Assembly (NCBI GenBank): GCA_016946835.1
Contig: JACVTC010000226.1
Span: 1-64,000, forward strand
Length of the DNA: 64,000 nucleotides
Direction of reading: 5' to 3'
Origin: Neocallimastix lanati (nom. inval.)
Taxonomy: Eukaryota; Neocallimastigomycota; Neocallimastigomycetes; Neocallimastigales; Neocallimastigaceae
Below the pieces are notes generated by a model. The model saw only the letters and a list, made by a program, of their open reading frames with translations. It had not been told where the DNA came from and ran no database searches. The number at the start of each line of letters is the position of its first letter. Position 1 is the first letter of the stretch. A program made the position numbers and the translations under genes. Shown in pieces: positions 45,938 to 55,300 of this stretch.

Positions 45938-47689
45938 TCTGATCCATTACACTTATAAAAATACTAAATTATTAATAAATTACTTAAAAATTTGTTAAGA
46001 TAATAACTGAATTTCCATTTAATTCAATTTCAATTTCAATTTCAATAATTCAGTTATTTGAATTTCAATATTAATAATTAATAATATAATAATTATTATT
46101 AAAATATTTAGGAATTAGTCTAGGCCAACTAATTACTAAATATTATTAACATATTGAATTTAATATATATTAAATAATGTAAACACATGATTGTCATATT
46201 AAATTAATTTCTACATATTATATTTTAATTATAAAATATAATATTTAGCTATATTAGATTCTTATATTTTATTTATATTAAATATTTATATTATTATCAT
46301 ATTTTATATTATCAATATCAAACTTATATTAATACTATTACATATTCATATTAATAATTAATATTTTAATAATTAATTATTTTATATAAATACATGTTTA
46401 AATCTTTTAATTAATCCTTTGTAGGATTATTGTAATTTAAATTATAGTAATATTTATATAAAATAATAATGTAATAAAATATTATTAAGATTAAATAAAA
46501 TTTATATTTTAAATAAAAACTTAATTATAAAATTTACTAATAACAATATGTTTTAAATAAGAGTAAAATTAAATTATTAATTAATTACTATAATTTGGCA
46601 TCTTGACCTAATCATTAAGACCAATTATAACAAAACTTTGACAAAATTTAATAAATCTAAATAAATTTTAATTAATTAGATAATGTAAATAATTTTAGTT
46701 TTATATAAAATATAATTAAACTTTTTTTTAATTATAAATAGTGAATATTATGTTATAGTTTGTGCTTTGTTTATAAATAACAAAATAAAAATATTATTGT
46801 TTATATTTAGTTATAAATAGTTAAATTTGTAAAAATAAAAATAAATAATAATAATTAAAAATTATTGTTTAAATAATATAAACAAAAATAATAATTTTCG
46901 GAGTACTAAAGAAACATTTCGTAAAATTATTATAAATAGTAAAAATATATAATAACATTAGAAAATGATTATAAAAATAAAATAGGAAAGGAAAAAGGAG
47001 TAACTAAAAAAAAAATGTAATAATAAATAATAAATAATATATAATAAATAATAAATAATAAATAATAAATAAAAAATAAAAGAAAAAGGATAGAAATAAT
47101 TGTGGTAAGAAAATAAGAAAGATATTATTATTAAAAGTAATAATTATTTAGTTTAGAATATAAAATTTTCTATTAAATAAATAAAAATACCGTCCCAATT
47201 CAATAATAAATCTCGGTATAAATAGATTTATTTATTATTAAATTTTATATAAAAAAATTTGATTATACATTATAAGTATATTATATTTATTTTAATTATT
47301 CCTTCATTTAATAATATTAAAATTTTATTTATTCAAAGGAGAGAGATTAAAAATATTTTTTTAAAATTATTATTTTTATATTCTAAAATTGGTGTAACAA
47401 CAATATCCAATCAATAATAATAAAATAATAATTATAATTATATAATAAAATATTCTTTAGAAATAATAATAAAATATTAAGAATTATTAATAATTTATAT
47501 ATAATACTAATAAAATAATCTATTATTATTTATATCATAAATTTTATAATAAAATTAAAAATATTTTATATATATAAATATATATATATATTTAATAAAT
47601 AAACATAATTATAGTTATTATTTATCATCAATTTTCAATTTACTCTCTTTGCACTTAGAAGCTACTTTAGAAAAGAAAACCATCGATTT
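45938..47689. other. AT-rich region, likely degraded LTR
   Basis: Contains ATAACTGAATT/AATTCAGTTAT (46003-46057) whose loop AATTCAA is complementary to the TTGAATT that follows, and TATATAAATACATG near 46382. ATAATAAATAATAA runs lie near 47020. The right end has the ACTCTCTTTGCACTTAGAAGC block (47641), repeated after SINE copy 3. No gene. Confidence 0.4.
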
Positions 47690-48312
47690 TATTTTTTTTT
47701 TTTTTTTTAGACTAGGAAGAGAATAAACTTCCAGTGCTTTACTAAATAGATTAAAATATTTTTATGTATTATATTTAATTATATAAAAATAAATTATATA
47801 ATTAAAAGATAAAAAAAAAAAATAAAATAAAATGCATGTAAAAGAAAATTAATATTTTTTTTTATTTTTTTTTAGACAGGGAAGAGAATACATTTCAATA
47901 ACTTTATTAATTTTATTTTAAAAAATACATGTAGGTAAAAAGTACATTTGAAATTAAAAAATAAAAATAAAAGTTAAAAAATAAAAAATAAAAAATAAAA
48001 AATAAAAAAAAAGCTCAGAAATACTAGGTATTTCGGCAAGTTGTACTATACGGGAATTTTTCCCTTCCTAACAAATAAAAAAAAAAAGAAATAAAACAAA
48101 GAAGTTACATTCTTTAAAAAATAGATTAGTGTGGTGATCACTAAACTTTCAGGGAGCATAAAAATATTTAATATATTTAAAAGTTTCAATAATAATTCTT
48201 TATTTAAATCTCTGAAAAAAGAGACCGTCACCTGCAGGACTCGAACCTGCGCTCCCAAAGGGAAATGGCTTAGCAGGCCACCGCGTTAACCACTCCGCCA
48301 AAGTGACTACAG
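47690..48312 (-). mobile_element. tRNA-Ser SINE, copy 3, with two tandem tails
   Basis: Same head and body as copies 1 and 2. The tail retains a recognisable trace of the LINE ORF end on the minus strand (FLFVRKGKIPV against FLFDRKGKIPA). A second tail unit (AGACTAGGAAGAGAATAAAC, about 47708) follows. Flanks are an imperfect direct repeat of about 35 bp (CTCTTTGCACTTAGAAGCTACTT / CTCTTTGTACTAAAAGCTACTT). Confidence 0.8.
48226..48307 (-). tRNA. tRNA-Ser(GCU), copy 3
   Basis: Identical over 82 nt to copies 1 and 2. T6 lies 6 nt after the 3' end. Confidence 0.9.
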
Positions 48313-48372
48313 CTTCTTAAAATTTCAATTTAATCTCTTTGTACTAAAAGCTACTTTAAAAAGTTTTTTTAT

Positions 48373-49024
48373 TGTTAAGTTGATACTTAGATTAAAGGGT
48401 AAACTTGGTTGGAAGCCTTTAATCTAATAACTTTTTGATATTATTTTATTTTATAAATTAATTTATTCAAATATAAAATATTATTTTATTATTAGACTTT
48501 AAATTAACTATATTTTTATTTAATATGTTTTATTATAAAGTTATCAGATTATTTGTAAATAATAATCTTACAAAGATTTAAAAAAGAATATTTTTTAGTT
48601 CTTTTATATTTTTGAAAAACAATATAAAATATTTAATAATATATTTTAATAAATACTAATTTAAAGATAACAATATAAAATATAATTTTAATATATAAAG
48701 TAATAGAATAATACATATATAATATAAGATAATAAAAATATATAAAATAATATAATTAATAAAAAAACAATTTTTATAAATAATATTCAACTATATTAAT
48801 TAATATAAAAAGGGATAATATTATTTAATATGTAATACAATATTAATCAATTAATATATTAGGGGTTCAATAATGTATAAAAGGGATAATATTAATTAAT
48901 ATGTAATACAATATTAATTAAGTTATAAACGGTACAAGGATTTAAGGAGTACAAATTATATTTTTTATTAAATTGTTATTTTTGCAGTATTAAATATAAA
49001 TTAATTTGTATCAAATCCTTGACA
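48373..49024 (-). repeat. 3' LTR of chromovirus B
   Basis: Plus strand TGTTAAGTTGATAC to AAATCCTTGACA, 652 bp, a few per cent different by eye from 60908-61561. A hairpin AGATTAAAGG/CCTTTAATCT lies near its left end. The purine-rich GGAGAGAGCGT precedes it on the minus strand (49025-49036). Confidence 0.9.
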
Positions 49025-49207
49025 ACGCTCTCTCCAAGAATTCGCATTCCAGGCGAATTCAAGAATACTAATATTTTTGATATTAGTTTATTCAAAAGAG
49101 TACTCAAGAAGTATTTGAAATTCACTTGAACATAAATGTTCAATTGGCCATGTGAATTTCAAACTAGTTGGAGAAATAAAATGTGTTGAATATATATTTT
49201 TAAAAGA

Positions 49208-49247
<40 letters not shown>

Positions 49248-49249
<2 letters not shown>

Positions 49250-51137
49250 AAAAACTATATGAGATCGAGACTGGTTTTCTATTATTATTAATGTATTTAA
49301 TAAAAATATTTTGATTTCTTGGATTATCTTCAACTTCAGAAGAAGATACCCAATTATAGGAGGAACGATATTTATAACGGATTTTATATTCGTATTGTTT
49401 CTTCTTATAGTTAGTTCTAAAACCCGCAATTTCAATAATGTCCTTAATAGACTTAGGATCTTTATATCGTTTTCTAAACTTTTCAGGCACTGGTGTGAAT
49501 GGTTCGAGTTCAGAGACGTGGAAAACGTTATGATGCTTAGGAAAGGGTGAATTTTTAAGTTCAATTTCATAATTATTATTATGTAAAACATTGGTTACTT
49601 TGTATGGACCATATTTGCATGGAGCTAGTTTTGAGCTTGATTCTATATTTAACGAAGGGGGAGCTTGAATCCACACCAAATCGTCAATGTTGTAAGAAGG
49701 AGCGGTAATTCTTTTTCTATCAGCAGAGCGTTTATATAGCTCTTGGGATCGGAGAAGAACTTCTTTAACATGGTTAAAACTTTCATAAACTTTTTGAACC
49801 ATTTTATGATTAATGTTACAAGTAGGGAGTAGTGTATATTCATCCATGTAAGGATGAAAACCATAATTGATAAAAAAGGGAGTTTCGTTAGTGGAAGGAT
49901 GAATTGAGTTGTTATAAGCAAAATTCAGCAAGTGGAAGAAAATCAACCCAATCATCATGATAGAAAGATCTTGAGAAGCAGCGAAGGTATTGCTCGATGT
50001 AAGAATTGCATCGTTCAACTTGACCTACGGTTTCATGGTGGTCAGTGGTAGCTATTTTCGATTTAATATTTAATAAGAATAGAAATTCTTGCCAAAGTTC
50101 ACTCGTAAACTGTGAACCTCTATCCGTAATAATATCATAGGGTAGACCATGGAGCCTATAGATATTATTGATAAAAGCTTTAGCTGTTTTTACGGAATTT
50201 GGAATATCTTTGAAGGGAATAAGGTGAATCATTTTTGAAAATCTATCAACTACAACCATAATCACGGTAATACCTTTGGATGGTGGAAGACCACATAAGA
50301 AATCAATTTCGATTGATTTCCAAGGTCTTTCTGGAACGTCGAGCGGTTGAAGTAACCCAAATTTTCGGTGCCTAGATTTTTTATTTCTCATACAAGTTTC
50401 ACACGACTTTACAAAATTCTTAGCATCATCTTCCATCTTGGGCCACCAAAAGTTTCTTGAGATTAACTCCAAAGTTCTTTTTACACCAAGATGACCCGCA
50501 GCAGGTTTCTCATGATAACGAGTTAAAATATCTAAACGAAGTTATCTGGTATGTAAATAAGATTGTTGTAGAATATTAAATCATTTTCTAATTTAAACTT
50601 ATTCATTTTGCGAAACGGTTTATAAGGGAAATCTTGAGAGACATTATTTTCAGAAAAATATATACGAAGATCCTCAGCAACCTTATCATTCGTTAAGTTT
50701 ATTTTAATATTATTGAGAAGATCATTAGTTATACTAATTAAACAGGGGATTTCACCAATATTCTTACTATCTAAGATGAACTCAGGTTTATCCTCTATAT
50801 CTTCCTTTTGGTAGTCTGGTCTTCTGGATAACGAATCAGGTTTGCCATTCTTTTTACCTTGGCGATAGATAAGTTCAAAGTCGTATTCTTGGAAGAATAG
50901 ATGCCAACGATGTTGACGTTGATTACCTATCTTCCCTCCAAAGGTATATAGAAGATTTCTATGGTCAGTAAAAGCTTTAATCTTGAATTTAGCACCTAAC
51001 AAAAGGTGACGCCATGATGAGAAAGCTTCTTTAATTGATAAAAGTTCCTTATCGGTAATCGAATAGTTTATTTCGGCATTGTTAAGACTACGAGAAAAAT
51101 AAGCAATAGGATGAAGCTTATTATCATTATCATACTG
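49248..51137 (-). pseudogene. Chromovirus B Pol, RNase H end, integrase and chromodomain
   Basis: Starts on the minus strand at the C insertion (QYDNDNKLHPIAYFSRSL, FTDHRNLLY), then IYIPDNF and a frame change near 50527 into the integrase zinc finger (RYHEKPAAGHLGV...CETCMRNK). The core has IEIDFLCGLP, TDRGSQFTSE and HHETVGQVERC; a second frame change near 49920 leads to NFAYNNSIHPS. A C-terminal chromodomain-like segment (YEYKIRYKYRSSYNWVSSSEVED) lies near 49280-49400. The chromodomain is used by chromoviruses to target chromatin. The two single-base shifts are the only breaks in this half. Confidence 0.88.
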
Positions 51138-51886
51138 TGTAAAGATTTAATAAAATCTTTAATAATTAATTATTACATAATTAATTAATGTAATAAAATT
51201 ACATAAATTTATGATTTACGTATATGAAAATTAATTATAAATTTATGTAAACTTTTCATAAAGGAAAAATTATTATTTAAATAATTTTGGATAATAACTT
51301 TAATCTAAATAATTTATTTAATTTAGTTTAGTTATTCTATTTAACTTAGTTAATTTAGTTTAGTTAGTTTAAAATACTTTAAAATTAATTTCGGAATAGT
51401 TTTAAATAGTTAAAATTAGTTTAAATAGTTTACAAAAATAGTTTTGAATTGTAAATATATAAACATTAGTATTAATAATATTTATATAATAAATATATAA
51501 TAAATGAGTTGTTATTGAATTTAATTATTATTGTAAATAAGTTGAAAGTTTATTAAATTAATTATTGTTTAGTTTAGTTAATTATTATTTAATAAAATTA
51601 TTAATAAATATTTTGTTTATAAATAAATAGTAATATATGTAAATTAGATAGAAATAATATATTATAATGTAATAATGAAAAAATATAAATATATGTAAAT
51701 TTCTATAATTAAATCGATGTATTAGTTATTGACTATATGATAGTTAATAACAAAAAGAGATTTAATTTTTTTTTTTAATTAATAAAGATTATTTTATTTA
51801 AAAAAACGAATTTTTATTATGTGTTTTTTTTTATTTTGGTGTTAAAATTTGTTATTCGTAATCTGTTTCTGATAGAACTCTTTACA
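51138..51886 (+). repeat. Left LTR of chromovirus C
   Basis: TGTAAAGATTT to CTCTTTACA, 749 bp, inverted TGTAAAG/CTTTACA termini. It differs from the right copy by only a few substitutions and indels. A 14-bp stem TTACATAAATTTAT (51199-51212)/ATAAATTTATGTAA (51237-51250) has a loop TATGAAAA complementary to TTTTCATA at 51253-51260. Confidence 0.95.
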
Positions 51887-51929
51887 ATAACTAATACCTT
51901 ATAAATCAAAGAAACACGTTACAAATAAC

Positions 51930-52050
51930 AAGTTTTTGGATAACTACCGCCGTGTTTAGAAGAAGTAACTGAATTCTTGGATAACTACCGCCGTGTTTAG
52001 AACAAGTAACTGAATTTTTGGATAACTACCGCCTTGTTCAGGATAGCTAC
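51930..52050 (+). repeat. 41-bp direct repeat in the C leader
   Basis: GGATAACTACCGCC recurs at 41-base spacing (51938, 51979, 52020), each followed by GTGTTTAGA or TTGTTCAGG and AAGTAACTGAAT, about 2.7 units. GC-richer than the surroundings and located between the LTR and gag, so a packaging or translation role is possible. Confidence 0.9.
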
Positions 52051-52366
52051 CTTAGATAAAATTTGTATTTGGATTAATTGTTTCATTATTTTTATTATTT
52101 TATATTTAGTTGTATACTCGTTCGACACCTTTTTAAGTGTATAGCGTCTGAACGACTTAACAACATTAAATATAATAATAATAATAATAATAAGTAATTA
52201 ATAAAAGATTTTCTTGTTTATCAAGTGAATAATTAAATTATACACTTAATAAATCCTAATTGAATTAAGTGAACGCATAAATTATAAGTTACAAATTTTA
52301 TTTTTTTGGTAATTCAAATTGGAAGAACTAAACATTATTTTTCAAAATCTAAATTTGGAAGACAAC

Positions 52367-55300
52367 ATGAACCAACAACAGCAGGTAAATCAAGTACCTC
52401 AGCTTAAAATAATCAACGAACCTCCTACATTCTCTGGAAATACGAGGGAATTAGATGGCTTCCTTACAAGAATCGAATTGGCAATTGATGCCAATCCTCA
52501 ACGATTTACTAATGAAGCTGTTAGGGTAAACTTTATTATGTCTTATTTAACTGGAAAGGCTTTAAACTGGGCATCTTGCTTAAGAAGAAATAATAATCCC
52601 ATTTTACAAAATTTAGAACAATTTGTAGCCGAATTAAGAAGAAATTTTGGTGATCCAGATGTTGAAGCTGTTGTTGCGAATGCTAAACTCTGCAATATTC
52701 ACCAATTTAAATATGGCCAAGTTGTTAATTATATTACGGCCTTTCAAAAAGTTAGTCAATACTCAAACTTCAATGATGCCGCAAAAATTTATATGTTCAT
52801 TAGAGGCTTACATCCAAAAATGCGTGAATATTTAGCTTTAGTTAATCCAAACCCCAATGATTTAAATGCTTTGTTCAGAGATATCGTTAATATAGAAAGT
52901 TTAACAAAAAGAAACGATATCAAGGAATATTACTTGACGCATCAAGATAGGAGAAATTATAATAATGATGATCCTATGGATGTAGATCTTTTCAGAATTA
53001 GTAAAGGACAGAGAAATATAAGATACTTTCCAACACACGAAAAAAACTACGAGGAACATAAAGAGAATAATTCCGATAAACGAAGGAAAGGTCTGTGCTT
53101 CATTTGTGGAAAACCTGGACACTTAAAATTTAATTGTCCAAATAAGAAAAGACCAAAAGGTGTTAAGATTATTAACAAATTCGACAACGAAAGCAAGTCT
53201 CCTTCTACCTCCCTCAAAAGAATTAAAAAGATCGAAGATTCTGAAAATATTTTTAATGTTTTAAATATAATAAATAACGAAAACCTGAATATAAAAGGAA
53301 AATCCAATATTATTGATTTTTATATTAAGACTAATGATACAGAAGAAGTCAAGGCAAAAGTTCTTATTGATTCTGGGTCGGATCTTAATTTTATTCATCC
53401 TGAATTTGCTAGAATTAACAAATTCAAACTTAATCTCATCGAGAAGCCCTTTAAAGTCGCTGGTCTTGGCTACGGAACCTCTAGTGTCAACAAGGAAACT
53501 GAAAAATGCATCTTACGCCTTAGGAATCATTTTGAAGTAATAAAATTGTATGCCCTCCGTATTCCTGATGTTGATATTATTTTAGGACTCACTTGGATCG
53601 AAAAGCATTGCCCTATCAACTACCATGATTCAAAGAAAATCTCTTTCAGTTCAGGATACTGTGCTCGACATTGCAACGTAGGAAAAAGGAATAGAAAAAA
53701 TAAGAATAAAAAGAAGTTAAACAAAATTTCTTCTAAAGGAAAGGAACAATATGAAGAACTTTCCTTAACAAAGGAAAAGAATAATCCTAAGTATTCCTTC
53801 GAATCTGATTCCGATATGGATTCTGATGAAGAAATTACGATTAGAGGTCGTCGCACTCGTATTAAAACTTGTAGTGAAAAAGAAGAACTTAATGATGTAA
53901 AAAATTTTTGTATAATTAATTATGATAGTGATGTAAATGATAGTTTTATGTTTGATAATGATGATGAAATTTATGAATTTAGTGATAGTAATAATATTAA
54001 TTTAGATGAATTAAATAAAATTTGTAAAATTGATGTTTTATGTAAAAATGTAACAAAAAATTGTAATCATAATGATAATTTTAATAAAGATGAAAATAAA
54101 AAGTATATTTCTAAAAAGTGTTCTGTGAAAAATTTGTGTTGTATCTGTAATTGTTTAAAAATTAGTAATTTTGAGAATAAATTAAATCAAAAAATTATAG
54201 GAATACCTCCTATTTATAACAATTACGCAGAAGTATTCAATGAAAGAAATTGCAACGTACTCCCTCCACATCGTGAATATGATTGTGAAATAAGACTAAA
54301 GGATAATTCAAATTTATTTTATGGTCCAATATATCCTTTAATTGAGGCAGAACGAGATGAACTAAAAAAGTATATAAAAGAAAATTTAGAAAAAGGATTC
54401 ATTAGGAAATCCAAATCACCCGCTGGTGCACCTGTATTATTTGTCAAAAAGAAAGATGGTTCATTGAGATTATGTGTTGATTATAGAAAATTGAATGAAA
54501 TGACCATCCGTAATTCTTATCCTCTTCCTTTAATAAGTGAATTATTAGATAGAGTTAAAGGTGCAAAATATTTTACCAAGTTGGACTTAAAGTCTGCCTA
54601 CAATTTAGTAAGAATTAAAGAAGGTGATGAGTACAAGACTGCATTTCGTACTAGATATGATCATTTTGAATATTTAGTTATGCCTTTTGGCTTAAAAAAT
54701 GCTCCAGCCACCTTCCAGCATTTTATAAATGATGTTCTTAGCGATTACTTAGATGATTTTGTTATTTCTTACATTGATGATATATTAATTTATTCGAATA
54801 GTTTAGAGGAACATCATGAACACGTTAAAAAGGTGCTTAAAAAATTATTAGAAAATAACTTGTACATTAAATTAGAGAAATGTGAATTCGATGTTACTGA
54901 AACCACTTTCCTTGGTTACATTTTATCAAAAGATGGTTTGAAAGTTGATCCTGAAAAGGTTAAAGCTATTCTAGATTGGCCTGTTCCTTCTAATGTAAAG
55001 GAAATACAATCATTTATTGGATTATGTAATTATTATAGAATTTTTATCAAGGATTTTGCTAAGATTGCGCGGCCCTTACATAAACTTACCAGGAAAAATG
55101 TTCCATTTCTCTGGGGTTCTGATCAACAAAAATCCTTTGATAAATTAAAAGAACTTTTTACTTCTGCTCCAATTTTAAGAAATCCTGATAGTAACAAACC
55201 TTTCATTGTGGAAACTGATGCTTCTAATTTTGCTGTTGGAGCTATACTTTCCCAAGAATTTGATGGTCAGTTACACCCAATTGCTTTTATTTCTACCAGT

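Noticed and set aside
49244-49921. Additional minus- and plus-strand ORFs overlapping integrase of B
   Set aside because: They are shadows in other frames of the B Pol coding sequence.
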